A stretch of DNA of 64,000 nucleotides from Megamerina dolium (lineage: Eukaryota > Arthropoda > Insecta > Diptera > Megamerinidae), in the NCBI GenBank assembly GCA_963854835.1, contig OY978529.1, positions 33,600,055 to 33,664,054 on the forward strand, in the 5' to 3' direction. Position numbers and translations under genes: made by a program. This document shows, one piece after another, positions 1 to 14,413 of this stretch (position 1 is the stretch's first letter; every line of letters starts with the position of its first letter). Below the pieces are notes generated by a model, which worked only from the letters and a program-made list of their open reading frames with translations, searched no databases and was not told where the DNA came from.

Positions 1-534
1 GCTACGATAGAGTTTTCACTTCATTTTTATTATTATATATTAAATTTAATATTTAATTTTCATTAATTTTGAGCTAGTATAAAAATTGCAAGCAATAAGC
101 AGTGATTAGAAACTTAGAATAGAATATAGACTACATAAAATTAAAAATATAAGGAAATACATATACTATTTTTGAATTTATCATCATTATCTTCTTCATC
201 CATCATCATCATGATCATGTGATTTTGTAAGTGTGAATGTATGTGTGTGTGTGTGCGTGTGTGTGTGCTATTAACTGTGTGATTTATTGCACATCTACAA
301 AAACTATTGTGAATTCAGTATTGTATACTGACATGTTGTGCAATTCACTTTCGATCGAAATCGATTTGAGCAGCTTATCACAAAAAAAAGCAAATAAAAT
401 TATGTGTGGCCCTAGAATAAGAATTGAACTGAAATTTTATTTATAGAATATATGGAATTGATCGATTTCACGTGTAAGGTCAGTCAGCGAGGTACGCAAT
501 TCGAATAACAATAGCGATTTGAAAACAATTACTC
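1..534. other. AT-rich stretch, no gene
   Basis: Contains a (GT)n run at 241-268 and one copy of the dispersed motif at 343-362. No convincing coding region on either strand. Confidence 0.7.
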
Positions 535-975
535 TTGTAATTTGTTCGCATCACGATCAGTTTTTCCAAATATACATTTTCCTTCATTTTTGATTAATAT
601 AAACACAATTGTGTAAGTTTCAATGTCAAATTACAGACTAAAACCTATTCGAAATCGAATAAATCCGATTATATTTTTATGAATTTATAATAATTATATG
701 TTTCCGTTAATTTGCTTCATATAAATACCACTATGTAAGTCCCAAGATCGAATTGGAGACTAAACTTATTTGAATTCGAAATTGGAATATGTCAGATTCT
801 TTGACAGTTTCTATTCTATGACAAAATTCGACTATGGTAATTTGTTTGCATCACTAATAGTCTTGCCAATTATATATTTCCATCGATTTTTGCTTAATAA
901 AAGTATCACTGTGTGAATACATAGCTCGAATTGAAGATTACAAATTATTCGAAATTGAATAAATTTTGATTTTTC
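535..975. repeat. Three degenerate tandem units of about 140-150 bp
   Basis: Unit 1 (about 535-670) and unit 3 (about 836-972) share GTAATTTGTTTGCATCAC, then CCAA-TATATATTTCC and a TATTCGAAATTGAATAAAT end. Unit 2 (about 675-800) matches their middle and end, including CCAAGATCGAATTGGAGACT. Order and orientation are the same. No coding signal. Confidence 0.7.
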
Positions 976-1294
976 AAGAGAATTACAAAGTTAAAAACGA
1001 GATTTATTAACTCATTTGAATATTAAACTATGAAATATGTAGGATTCTATGCCATTAAGAAATTCTTAATAAAAATCTTGGATAATATCAAGCTTTCGAT
1101 TTTTATTGAAAATTAGGTTTTTTGAATTTTTCACGGTGTAGAATTACTACAAATAGAATTGTACTACGCCAGTCGTAAATGCTTCAATTGAAAAATGTAA
1201 CTAAAGCGTTCGGCTTTTTTGAGAGCAAGCTGATCGAATTGATTTCGATTGTGAAGTGAAATTCAGAACATGCACCAAATGCCAGATAATAGTA

Positions 1295-1511
1295 CGCTCA
1301 TACCTTGCTTTACGGCGTAGTTATGCCACATTAAATTTGGTCGTAAATCGAACAATTTATTTTCGACATTACTATAGTACACCGGTCTAACAGCACATTA
1401 TTTGGACCCAACAACGAAACTTTGTTGCTCATAAATCGAGAGGATCATAAGTAAAGAAGCCATTATAGCGAAATATTTATAAAAAGCGGCCGTAAAGCGA
1501 GGTATAGCTCT
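1295..1511. mobile_element. Small inverted-repeat element (about 217 bp)
   Basis: CTCATACCTTGCTTTACGGC at 1297-1316 is inverted at the right as CCGTAAAGCGAGGTATAG near 1490-1507. The interior holds TATTTGGACCCAACAAC, which recurs (reversed) at about 58620-58640 together with a CGGCCGTAAA-type end. No coding capacity. Probably an old MITE. Confidence 0.5.
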
Positions 1512-2629
1512 ATAATGATTCAGTAATGTACTTTGGAAAATCGAGAAGGCGAAAATTTAAGTTTGCAATATTCTCAAAATCATTTTCGATCGAAATTCGA
1601 AATAGAAAATGCCCAACTTCCTCTTTTCGGTTATGCAAATATACCAAGCAAAGTCAAACATTTCAATATTCAAAAATTTTAAAAATTTATCATGTTAATT
1701 TCGATCGAAAGTGATATTCCTTTTTGTAAGTGTTTACGCAAGCGCGTGTGTATGTGTGCCAGTGTGTATGTGCAAGTGTATGTAAAAAAGTTTTCGAGCT
1801 AGAAAATTCCCTAAACAAGTCGCATTTTCACATGTTTAACACATTTTCATCGTCAGATTTCTTTTTTTTTCTATTTTCAATTTTTTTTATAAAAATTTTC
1901 CTTTTTGTTGTTTCACATATATGTATATATTTCCTCATAAAAGGTTGTATAGTTGTTGTTGTTGTTTTTAAGCAGTCTAGATAAGTTGTACCAACACATT
2001 TGCATGTGCAAGCTTGTGTGTATGTGTATGTATGAATGAGTTTATTCATTTATTATTATTTTTTTTTTATAAATTATAGAATATAAAATGCAAATACAAA
2101 CAAATAGGAAAAAAAAATCAAAATGTTAATAAAAATGAACAATTTTTGTCATAAAAAATATGCATAAACATCATAGATGCATACGAAGGTATATGATATC
2201 GCTAAGTTCGAAACTAGGATCCTATATTTTCCCACATGTAACGAAAATTTCATACAAATGAAGAAATATGTACACTCTTGGCCACCCTTTTCGGTTGGGC
2301 AGAACGATATCTTCGAATTAAGTCAATTCGACACTTTCGTTATATTTTCGTAACAGATTGATCTGTCAAAGTTTGGTCATATATTTTATCAATCGAATCA
2401 AATCGAAACGAAGAAAGTGTCAAGACTGCTTAATTCGTAGTGTTACACTGCTTTTAGTATACTCGAATTTCGATGCACGCTGTGATAGGAGTGAATATTA
2501 GTGATATGAATATAATATTAAGTGATATATATATTTTGCCGATTTTTGAGACACATTTTTTTAAATACAATTGTACGTTTTACTTTCATAAAATTTTCAA
2601 TTCAATTCAATTTTTTTTTTTTTTTTGCT
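1512..2629. other. AT-rich stretch, no gene
   Basis: Holds dispersed-motif copies near 1580 and 1698, a short GT-rich stretch (1744-1775) and poly(T) runs. A Pumilio-type TGTACATA on the minus strand lies near 2265. Only low-complexity open frames are present. Confidence 0.6.
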
Positions 2630-3118
2630 TCAGTTTGAAACAATTTTTGAAATTCGAAAATTTTTTGCGATATGTAGGAAAAAATCATCAGCAATTTCCC
2701 CATATAATAGATTTATAATGTTCATATATTTTTCTTTTTTTATGTCCAAAAATATTTAAAATATTAGACTGTTCAAAGTCATTACAAAAATCGGCACAAA
2801 ATTCTATTGGAATATGAAAAATGTAAAATTTTAATTAAATTCAAATATTTTCATTAAATTTGAAATAATTTGCTGAAGTTTGAAAAATTTTTGTTACATG
2901 TAGAAAAAAATCTTCAAAATTTGTTCCCATATACAATCTCCAATGTATCTATGATGTTCAAATATTTTTTTTTAAATGTCAAAAAATATGTAATAGGTAC
3001 TATTAGACTGTTCCAAAATGCGATTTCAATTAACTCGAAATTCAGATTCAATTCAAATGTGACAAAATTATTACAAAAATCGACACAAAATTCTATTGTA
3101 ATATGAAAAATGTAAATT
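2630..3118. repeat. Two degenerate tandem units of about 200-245 bp
   Basis: Both units open with AGTTTGAAA and a GAAAATTTTT-like stretch, then TGTAGGAAAAAATC/TGTAGAAAAAAATC. Both contain TATTAGACTGTTC and end ACACAAAATTCTATTG(G/T)AA with TATGAAAAATGTAAA. Unit 1 is at 2630-2828 and unit 2 at 2872-3118; unit 2 has an insertion near its end. Confidence 0.75.
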
Positions 3119-4189
3119 TTGTTAAGAGAAAGTGGAGTAAAACAAACTGTTTTTCATTTGAAACCAATGTTAAGACTGAATGTTATGAATTGAAAATCGA
3201 ATAGTTTGTTTAAATATTCCCCAAACTTCAAAATCACATTTTAGAACACAATTTTTGACAAAAAGTTTAAAACAACAAATTTATATAGCAAATTTCAACA
3301 ATTGAAACATTTCCATCGAAAGTGATATTGACACATATTCTGAATTTCACCTTCAATCGAAATGGATACGATTAAAATTGAAATGTGCTAATAATAAATT
3401 ATATATAAACAGATATTTAAGACACACATACACACACTTAATTGAAAGATACATCATCATCATCACTCACACTAGTCTATTAAAAAGTAAAAACAAATGA
3501 GTTCAAAAGTACAAAATTAAGTAAACAGTTTAGACAATAATATGATAATAAGAGACTTGTAAGTTGGTATGTATTTCCTAAGTATTATTAAAATAAATAT
3601 AAATGAGAAAGCATAAAAAGGAAAAAATTACGTAGATAATTTTTGTTGTTGTTCTTCTTCTTGTTTCATAATTAGAATATATGTATTAATACATGTATAG
3701 ATTATACACATATATGAATTTCTATTTAATAGCAACATTACATTAATATATAATTTATTAAATATATATATATATAATAGTATATATATATAAAAAATCA
3801 GTCATAGTAGTTTGAATATATGGATGTATGTTTATCTATTACATACATATAAATATACGTTTTAGTTTCGTTTTTTAAAAATTAATTTAATCGGGGTTTT
3901 TTCTCCATTTCTTCAAGTTCTTCAAAAAAAAAAAAAAATATATATATATATAATAAATAAGAACGTAAGATAGCTCATACTTATTATGGAATATACAATA
4001 TGATAGAATTGAATTATATTATTATGCTAAATACATACACATTTTATGAAAAATTTATCATAAAATTGAAGAAAAAACAAAAAACATTTATTGAGAAAAA
4101 AAAAAACAACATAATTTAATAAAAAGAAAATGGACATATTTTTCAGTCATATTCTGAAAATCACGTTCAATTGATTTTAATAATAGGAT
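3119..4189. other. AT-rich stretch with (TA)n runs, no gene
   Basis: Includes (TA)n stretches near 3764-3792 and 3938-3952 and a poly(A) run at 3926. An inverted pair of dispersed-motif copies lies at 3312-3360. Nothing else recognised. Confidence 0.6.
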
Positions 4190-4620
4190 TAATTTATGTG
4201 AACTCAAAAATGCCTCGAAAAACTCGAAATTCTTCATTTACGAAAATGAACTGTCAAGAATTGTACGACACACTTTTTGCGAAATTTTTATAGATATGCA
4301 TATGACAATGAGTAGTAAATCTCAATAAATTATAGAAAGTGCGAAATATTGTCACTTGATCGAATTTCTATAAACTCGGAAATGTTTCGTAAATCTTGAA
4401 ATTCTTTCAATCTCGCTCAGGAATTGTCAAAAATTCTATTGTAGACACTTTTCGATTGTTTATTGATAAAAATTGTTAAGATTTGAATTCCTGTAAACTC
4501 GAAAATGCCTCAAAATCGTTCAAAAACTCGAAATACTTCAATTTTCAAAAATGAACTGTCAAAAAAGTTCACGAATCTACACAAACGACTGCTGCAAAAT
4601 TTTCCAATTTCAATGCTTGT
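4190..4620. repeat. Three degenerate tandem units (about 125-175 bp)
   Basis: The segment AACTCGAAAATGCCTC-(CGAAAAA)-CTCGAAAT-CTTCA with a following GAACTGTCAA recurs at about 4200, 4373 and 4495. Between the copies lies a CACTTTT(C/T)-(9)-TTTATAGAT-like piece. Decayed; no ORF. Confidence 0.6.
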
Positions 4621-6787
4621 TTTATGCTAAAGTCTATAACATTTTCGTTTTTCGAAATTTTAAAATTGTAAAAATCTGCGTTATTACAAATATTCGACAT
4701 TTTTAAGTTTTCCGAATTTTCATATTTGAAGTGCTACGAAAATCTTGAAAACCACAAAATTCGTTCAATTTCGCAATTCGAACTACACATTTCGTTTCTA
4801 TTAAAATATATCAAATTAACAATTTTCGCAACTGATTATAAAGTTATAAGAATGGAACATTCCCGAAATATTTAAAAATTTTGAGTTTTTACAGTTCGAA
4901 ATTCATATTTTTCGCGAAATTCATATTTTTCTCGAATGTACACAAATTCCAGCGATTCTTTTACGCTAAAATATATCAAATGGAAGTTTTCAATTTATTT
5001 GAGTTGTTCGAATTTTTGCATTAAAGAAATACCATCATTTTTTATATTCCGTATTCGTATTAGTACAGGTTAGTAAAAGTCAATTTCGATGGAAAGTGAT
5101 AGTCAGAATATGCCAGATGATTAAGAAGTTTTAAGATTTAATTTCATTTTAAATGCTTATATAATTAATTTAATTGGTTCCACATACATATCTCTATGTA
5201 TGTCATATATTTATTATGCTACCTTAGATAGACGACAATGCACAAAGAAACGAAAACAATTTAATGCAATTTCATATTTTCATTTTTGCTGCTTTTGTTA
5301 TTGATATTATCATCGTAACAATTATAAAATGGCTTTTGTACGAATAGTACAAGATTGCGATAAAAAACACGCTCTACAGTATAGTTCTAATATATATATA
5401 TATACATATACCACAATACAGATATAAATATATATATATTCGATTTTAGTTTTTATTATTATAATTTTTTTTTTTTTGGTAAAATCTACAAAAAAAACTT
5501 CATGATTTCATATGAAAGAACAACAATGTGATTTTTTTTTTGGGTTTTTGTAGTTTATAAACCGGATTTTTATAAAATTTAAAATATATATTGTATTATG
5601 GTCTCATAATAATTATGTATGCGTTTTTTGTTTTTCTTTCAATATTATATTAAATCTTATTAGGAGGACGAGGTGGCGGAGGAGGAGGAGGAGGAGAAGA
5701 GAATGCCATTTAACACGATGCGTAATGTTCAATCAACACGCTCAACTACTCTACTCTACACAACTATTATTACAATACTCAAGAGAGATACGAAAAGCAG
5801 TAGCCATAATATGATGCAATATTTTAATCAATTTATTTTTTTACACTACTACTTTTTCTTTTTTTTTTTTTTTTTTTTTGAAGTAATTTATTAAATATGC
5901 TTCTTTTTTTACTCACTAGTTTTAAAAAATTTGGTTAAATTTTAATATATATATATATATGATTGCAATTACTTATACAACATATGTATGCATTATTATT
6001 ATCTGATCTGATTTGTGGATAAAACCAGTGAAACAAAGAAAAACATTGTAAATAATGAGGGGAAAAAATGGAAATCTCTATGTAATATAAATTTTTGTCG
6101 ATACGCTCAAATGCAGACGGATATATTTGAAATGTTCATAACACGTATTTATATTCTTATTTTATACATACATATAAATAGATTGCTGTTGTTGCTTTTT
6201 CATCTTTCGAATGCAAATGCAAAAAATGATTTTTTAGTCTTTTGCAAATTCAATTTCCATCGAAAGTGAAATGTAAAATATATCGCATATAATTTTATAT
6301 GAAACGATGTTGAGCCACTACTGTTAATAACATTAACAGAGACAGAGTGTGAATACGAGAAATATATGTTGTTTTACATTGTGAACAGCAGTGTATAGAT
6401 AGCAGCATTACATGACATTAACATTGTGACTAACATGTATGCAATTTTCATAACATTCATTTTATTGTGCTGTCATAATATTGCTCAACTTGTAAATTTA
6501 AATTGTTTGTGGTTTTCCTTCTAATTTTAAACTATTTTAAGACCATTTTATGTTTCTTTTTTGTTGCTTTTTTTGCATATAAGAACAAACGAAAAATAAA
6601 ATGAATTGCTTTTATATATTACGTACAATTACAAATAACAATAGCATTTCTTCTTCTTCTTCTTCTTATTTTCATATGAACTTTTCATTTAACTTCTTCT
6701 TTTTTTTAACGATTATTGTTCTATTATCGTTTCCATATTTTCCATTAAATAAATCGTTATATTTAGCAAACCTACGCTTGTGTGTGT

Positions 6788-6828
<41 letters not shown>

Positions 6829-9779
6829 GGGGATTGTGGTTAATAACATTTATCAAAAATATAAACTACATAAAAACTTTATATATTCTTTACCTTTTTT
6901 GTGTTATCTTTTGTTTCACACTTGTATATTTCATTTCGCTTTTGCATGCATTTTTTTTTTCATCATATCGCAACATTTTTTTTTTTTGTTTGTTTAATTT
7001 ACTTTTTTGTGCATTTTTATTTTTCGTTTCAACGGTTTTTTTTTCTTTTTTGTTTTCTCTATTTTCAACTGTTATACAATACAATATGTCTCACAATACA
7101 TTAAACCAACAACAATTCTAATTTTTTTTTTTTCAATTCATAATTCATATTTCAACTAGTAGTAGAGTATGTATGTATATGTATGTGTACGTGTATGATG
7201 TATAGTATGGAACAGTAAATTTATTTTTGCTTAAGCATTCTTGTAATATTTTTCTTCTCCTTCTGTTCTGTATTAAAAAGTGTATTTTTTTTTTTTTTGT
7301 AATAATACAATAAATAATACAAAAACAAACAAAAAATATTGAATAGAAAAGGGTACAATAGTAACATTCATAGCCTAACAACAGTAATTGTAAGAGTATG
7401 CATGTGTATGTATGATTTAATACGATAAAAAGTCAGAAAAACAGTATTTATACATGTTATTGAAGAACTCGGTTCTGGTGGTGGTGTTTGTTGTCGTTTT
7501 TGTGATTTTATTTTTGTATTTATTATAAATTTGCATCTCAGCATTTGCACAGTGGGAAAATGTGAGTAAACATTGCTTTGACATACAAAAGAAAAATATA
7601 TTATCTGTGATTGCCAGATAGTGGTGAAATGTGTCAAACTATATGCATTTCATCGAAGGGATCCTTAAACTGATTGGCAATACATTATGCACACTTCCCC
7701 ATTGAGATCTACTGTAATGCTTATTGTGTTATGTTACATTCTCTGATGTTAATGTTCTGTTATATTGTATCATGTTATACTGTATTATGTTATGTTGTGT
7801 GTTTTGTGCGTTTAATTAAGTGTATTGATGTATGTTGATTATTGTTGTCTACCATTGCAGTAGTTTCAAGCAATGTACTGTTATTTGTAACGTTATTGTT
7901 GCTATAATTATATTTTTTTTTTTTAGTTAATAAAATGTTAATCCGCCCCTTATCATATCTATGAAATTACACAGAGCTATTGCTAATCATATATTATTTG
8001 TTATGTTAACTCACTGTAATGTATGTTATATCAATTAGGTATGTTAAAATGGATTACATACTGCAATGGTCGCGTTTTTTCATCATCATCATCATCATAT
8101 CAATAATAAAACATTAAATTACATCAACTTTATATAAACTATGTATGCACTATGTAAGTATGTCAATATTAATATATATGTATGGATGTATATTGTAATT
8201 TCATCAATCTTGCATTAATCTTTATATATGTATATGCATGTATGTATGTAGGTATGTAAGTATATAAAATAGCGTTATAAAGTGTTGTTCTTAAAAACAA
8301 AATAATTTAAAATATACAATATTTTTATGTATGTATATGTATATATATATATATGTAAGTATATATTTAGAGAGTGTAAAAAAAGAGAGCACACAATTTT
8401 TGCTGCACAGTCTAAAAGGATCGTTTCACATATTTATGTATGTATGTATTTTTTGCTTGTTTGTTTTTCTTTCTCTGCTTCAATATACATCTACTTTTCA
8501 GTTTTCTCTTGGTTCTCATACGTATGTATTTGTTGAGTTGTGTTTTACACATGCTTGTATGATGCTTATTAATGGCGCAAATACCTATACAAATATATAT
8601 TTTTTTATATAATATAAATATATGTATATAAATATACTTATATATATATGTATATGTATATACATATACCAATTATAGTCATTTAATATGTAGGTAAATA
8701 TGTAGACTTAAAAAACCAGAAATTCCATAAGTACATTGAATTCGTTAATATACTCATAAAATTTCTATATAATCTCATATAGATGTGTATGCGTGTGTGT
8801 GTGTGTGTGTGTTTTGTTTGAGATGGAATTTATTAAGCAGTATTTAATAATTTTTTCCATTGTAAATACTATTATTATGTGTATTTTTATTTACTATGAT
8901 ACTTGTTGAATGTAAGCATATTGAAATTTATTTGTATTTGTATTTCACGATATGAGGAATGATTCTTACAAAAACAACAAAAAAATCCTTAATATTTTAA
9001 TACAAAAATATTACAAAAATAAAAATAATTAGCAAAAATTATGAAGTCTGTCTCTCTGCTGTAAACTAAATATTTTTTTAATGTTAATGTTGTGTTATGC
9101 AATGCAACTGTTATACGTACTCGTATGTAAAACAACAGCCGCTGCTTTTTACTATTCTCTCTTTCTCTCTTGATTGTACATTTTACAAAGAGAGAGAGTA
9201 ACATAGCGCAGTTGCAAGTGAAGTGAATGGAGTAGTACGAACTTCATGTTTCGAATTTCACTTTTGATTGAAATCGAAATTACTATTTGGTCAAAAATTC
9301 AAAGCGCTATTAGAACGATGTTCTGCATCGCTACATTTAGAAAACTTGCGAAATCGATTTCAAAAACAATATTGTTGATTTCACTTTTAAAATATTTGCC
9401 AAACCGATTTCAATCGAAAGTAAAATCTATATAATCACATATAAACCCAAATTTAGGGTAACTGCTTCCGATTTTAATCGAAAGTGAAACTCTTGCTAAA
9501 TTGCTTTCAAACGAAAGTCAAATTCAAACACGTCATTCAATAGTTCAAAAGTTCTAAATTATGGATAAATCGCTTTTTTTTCTGTCCTCAACTTATTTTT
9601 GTATTTTCAAAATTACAAAGCGAATTATATGTTTTTTATGCAAATCACTTAATTAAAATCGAAAGCGAAATATAGGTTTCACGTCAGAGTGACTCATTTT
9701 TATTTACTATTTTTAATTATATCATCGATCGCTTTTGAAATTTGCTCACAAAATGCAAAACACTATTAAGTGTTTTGCA
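4621..9779. other. AT-rich, microsatellite-dense stretch, no gene
   Basis: Main simple repeats: (TA)n near 5389-5405 and 5949-5961, poly(T) at 5859-5879, (TG)n at 6780-6826, (CAT)n at 8081-8098 and (GT)n at 8790-8813. The open frames here follow these simple repeats and have no protein-like composition. The stretch 7700-7830 is a run of TGTTATG-like imperfect repeats. Part may be transcribed as extended brat 3'UTR. Confidence 0.6.
6780..6826. repeat. (TG)n microsatellite
   Basis: A 47-base TG run with one TC interruption at 6791-6792. Confidence 0.95.
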
Positions 9780-10040
9780 AGACGGTGCAAGACAGATTCT
9801 ATATTTCACTTTCTAGTGAAAATGAAATGAAATTAGTCACTTTAATTTTTACGTAGTTGTAATGTAGTGCGAATTCATTGGAAAAAATGATATACCAAAG
9901 TAAAATCGAATATGCAAATGTCTAAATTTCTAATTTTAAAATTGAACTTTTCAATTGATGTAATACAAAAATAAGTACAAGACAGATTCTACATTTCACT
10001 TCCGAGTGAGGTTAAGTGAATTTAATCACTTTAATTTTTG
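9780..10040. repeat. Two degenerate tandem units of 191 bp
   Basis: CAAGACAGATTCTATATTTC at 9787 and CAAGACAGATTCTACATTTC at 9978 each precede an ACTT-(C/T)-AGTGA half-palindrome and a TCACTTTAATTTTT segment. The units are 191 bp apart. The region also carries copies of the dispersed TTTCGATCGAAAGTGA motif. Confidence 0.65.
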
Positions 10041-13000
10041 TCCCTATTACGCATGGCAACTAGGTATGGTTCTTGAGAGGCAACAAGTTACCCGTTCAGT
10101 TGCCTTTGCACATTCAAATCAAACTGACTAATTTCTTCGGTTGCCATCGATAACACGAATTACATTCAAGCGACTCACTTTCAATTCAACTAATTTCAAA
10201 ATGAAGTTCGAAATTTTATTTGACCCAGATACAAATTCACTTTCATTCGGCTTCTAGAAATTGCCAGTGTGAGTTTTCAGCAATTCCTAAAAAGAATTTC
10301 GATTAAAAATGAACTTTAGAATACCACCTCTGTACTTATATATGTATTTAGAAATATGCTTACATGCAGTGAAAAGTAAAATGTATGTACAATTTTCACG
10401 TTTTCTTTATTTTTTCGGCCATCATTCAAATAAAACCAACAAATTAATATCAAAAAAATGTAGTGTATATTTATGATAAAACAGCAAGAGAGAGCAGAAC
10501 ATATGAAATGTTCAAATAGCAGATAGATGTACATAAATATATGAATTGAATTTAGTTGTATATATATATATATAGGACATATTCTGAATCTCACTTTCGA
10601 TCAAAATGTTTTCGAAACATTTCCACAATTTAAATACAGCTTGTACAGAGGTCGTGCAAGAATACGAAATTGGATTTTGTAATGTCGAAAACAGATGTTT
10701 GAATGGAATTTCTTACCAGATTCGAACATAAAATCGACATAAACGACAATTCTATCGAACTTAAATCCAATTCCAACGACGAATTTTGAACTAGTTGCTT
10801 CAAATGTCGAATCACAAAAATGAAATACAGAACATATCAGATAATTACATATAGAGCCAAATAAAATACACAGCACACGCAATACAAAGAAAATAAGATT
10901 ACAGAAAATAAGAAAAATTTAAAACAAAGCGCCTAAATTAAATTTACGTACATATACATCAAAATAGAACAAACAAAAACAAACAATATAATTAAATTCG
11001 TAATATTTTCTAACTTCTTTTTTCATTTTCTCTTCTCTCTCTCTCTCTCTCTCTCCGTCAATCTCATCGATTTTCTTTTCTTTTAGCTTAACATATAATA
11101 ATCTCAATAACAAAAACAAATTCAAGCACAATACTAAAATAAATATTTGAAAAAACGAAATAGCAAAAATATTCAAAACACAAAAATCAAGTAGAACGCG
11201 AGCGACTGAGTGATTATAAATGCAATGTTAAATTATATATAGCAATAAACAACAGCAATAATAACAGTATGTATGTACTATGTTAATGCTATTGCTCTGT
11301 TATGTTGTGGTCAATGTATGTTACTTCTTGTTACTGTTACTGATTATTTTGTTTGTAAAAGCAAAAAACCAAAATATTTAAACAAAAAAAAAAAAACAAA
11401 CAAAAACACATTAAAATTCATAAAATATACATATATAAAAACGGTGGCAATTTACACAATTCTTAACATTTCTTTTACATTAATTAATTATTTTTACTCT
11501 TTTCCCAGTTACTTTTTCCATACATAATTCAAGCAAATGTAAAAAAAATTCAATTACTACTACTACTATAAGCATTCGATTAAAGAAAACGATAAACAAT
11601 ATGCGTATATATTGTTTTGTTGTTGTTTTCGTTATTTTTCTCTCTCTCTCTCTCTCTCTTCTCCGTCAATTTGTTTAGATTTATAACACGAGTTTATAAC
11701 TATTCCCTACACAATTCTATATAAATATCGATTTAATTAAATACAAATACACACACACAAATTTATATAGATATATGTATGTATATGTATGATCAATCAT
11801 AATAATAATAATATTTTTGTAGTTGTTGTTTACATGTATTGTATGCTTTTCTATCCAAATTTAAAACATCCTTTAAATGAAATGGTCTTGTCTTGTTTGC
11901 CTATAAATAACACACCAAGTAAACCAAAAACACATACATATGTACCTACATAGAAGCATCAGAAATTCTATATAAGTATATATGCATGCATGTATGCTTA
12001 CATGTATGCATATACATACATATGTATAAAGTATTTCGCTTTGTTTTTGCTTATTAGTATAACAAAATTGCCAAACTACTATTAATTCATATTGTTCTTC
12101 TTAATTCTACGTTACAAATACACATATGGTATGTGTATATATATATGAGGGTTGCCATATATATTCAATTATGTATACTTTTTTAATGCAAGAAAACAAA
12201 AAACAAAACAAAATAAAAACATAGTCTTGGCATAGGCTTAGAATCATTTTGAATGTGTTTGCATATGTATTTACTAAAAATTTTAATCATTTTTAAAAAA
12301 TTATACGATGCGACACCTCTCCATAATTCAGCGAACCACTCATATGAGAGGATAGCACACTTGATAGCATATTAAAAATATTTTTTAATTTCATCATCAT
12401 TTGACGGTGGTCAATATCTCGCAAAATAGTTGGTAATTTTTCCAATATTGTCCTTCAACAAAATGTAGCCCAAGACAAAACTAAACATTCCAACAATACT
12501 ATGAAAATGTCTTAAAATTGCTTTTTTTTGTGCAAGTTTTCTAGACGCAGTCGCATATTTGGTAAATGTTTGAAAATTTCTAATTGCGTTCTTCACCGTC
12601 TAGTCAAAAATCTAACTGAAAAAGTCATTTGAAGTCATTTCCATCCACCTTGCTTGAATAGCGCTAGCAAGTATATAAAATAGAGAAATTATTCCTTTGA
12701 AACTATCAGACGACCTTTTCTTATATTTTGCACATGAAATTTTCAACAATTTCCAAAATATAGAAGAGGATTTTTTGAAATTGAAGTACAATGAAAATAT
12801 TCAACAATTTTTCTGTCGTCCAAAATACAATTAATAGAGTTTTTACATGATGAGAAATTTTCCGACGTATTCGATATTTTGACCTGGCTTACATTTCATT
12901 TCAAGCAAATATAAAGAAATTTCCCAACCATTTTTAAAATATTGACTATGAAATAGATGTTCAATATCTCAAAAACGATTGTATTAGATTTAGAAATTAA

Positions 13001-14352
13001 TTCCCAAATTCGTCTTCGTTTCAGGCATACTATCGACGGATGGATGTGGTTGTTCTTGAAATACCGCTAATCGTACCATCTTACTAAATATATTTAAATA
13101 AAAAATCCTGTATTGTTTATATATATATATACATATGTATATATAAATATATATGTATATGTGTGTGTGTGTGTTTGTGTGTAACAGCACACATGTTAAA
13201 TTAAATATATAAAACAAAACGTAATAAAAAATAAATAAAAGCAAACAAATGCACAATTTGAAATTCATTTGTGATTCACGTTGATTTCAAAATTAAAAAT
13301 TCATATACTTATATAAAAATTACAAAATACAATGAATTATCATTAAGATCATTAAAAAGTTTTGAGATTTAAGTTAACATATTTTGTTTGTTTGTTTGTT
13401 TAAGTCTTTGCTGATTGCCAAAAAGTTTATATTCATCATATAGATTTTTTTTTCATTGTTATTTTTTTCTTTTTCTTTCTACTTTTCATTTCACTCTTGA
13501 TAACGCTTATCAATGTTACATCTTAATTACAAATAGTTACACATAAAACTTGATCCAAAAATTATATTTAGAAAATAAAAAGAATAAAAAAATTACAAAA
13601 ATCAACAATATTTATTTTTAGTTCTTTTGTTTTTAACTAAATATATTCTTTTATATAGAATAAAAAAAAAAAAAAGAACAACACAACATTATATATTCTT
13701 CAGTTCAAATAGTTGCATAGAAAAGTTAAAATTACACAATATTTTTTTTTTGTTTGTTTTGTTTTTTTTTCTTTCGACAGAGAGCACATATCATAATACA
13801 TAAAATATAGATAATAGATTTCAATAAAAATAAATAGCGTAAATTTGAATACAAAGAATACATGTAAATATTCACACTAATACAAAAAAAAAAAATGAAA
13901 AAAAAACAAATGCATTATTTAAACAATTTACAAGTTATATTATTGAAGAGAAAAGTTTTCCCAAAAATATAAAATCATATAGAGATATAAAACGAAAATC
14001 AAATCCTCGCGACAAATAATACAGGCAATTATCGCATACAATTTTATGAAAATATAGCAAAAATAAGAAAAAAAAACAAAAGTAAAATGCTTCGAAAATA
14101 TATGTGGATGCATGTATATAATAAAATCATCAATTATCATTAATGTTATGTTACATACATCATACAATATTAACGCATTCATTTATGTATCTCGTAATAT
14201 GGATAAAAACATTATAAAAATATATAATTCGGTACTAAAAAAAATATAGGTACATATAAAATAAAAATAAACAAAATAAAATACACAAGTAAAAATATAT
14301 AAACTAATATAAACAAAGCAACAGCAAATATCAACTAGTCAGACATTTTGTG

Positions 14353-14413
<61 letters not shown>

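Larger units (their letters stand above)
340..10850. repeat. Dispersed TTTCGATCGAAAGTGA motif family
   Basis: A short motif with consensus AATTTCGATCGAAAGTGA, often extended by TATTCAGAATATGCCAGATA, occurs many times in both orientations. Clear examples lie near 343, 1225, 1580, 1698, 3312, 3345 (inverted), 5083, 6248, 9255 (inverted), 9405, 9472 and 10585 (inverted). A partial extension-only copy is near 10817. Copies differ in up to a third of positions and sit in unrelated flanks. I see no copy with this consensus in the rest of the window. Confidence 0.55.

Noticed and set aside
6601..7121. Open frames with CVCVCV repeats and hydrophobic Phe-rich tails
   Set aside because: They are translations of a (TG)n microsatellite followed by T-rich DNA, with no protein-like composition.
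12411..12596. 61-codon minus-strand frame with a basic N-terminus
   Set aside because: Short, isolated, without splice signals or recognisable similarity.
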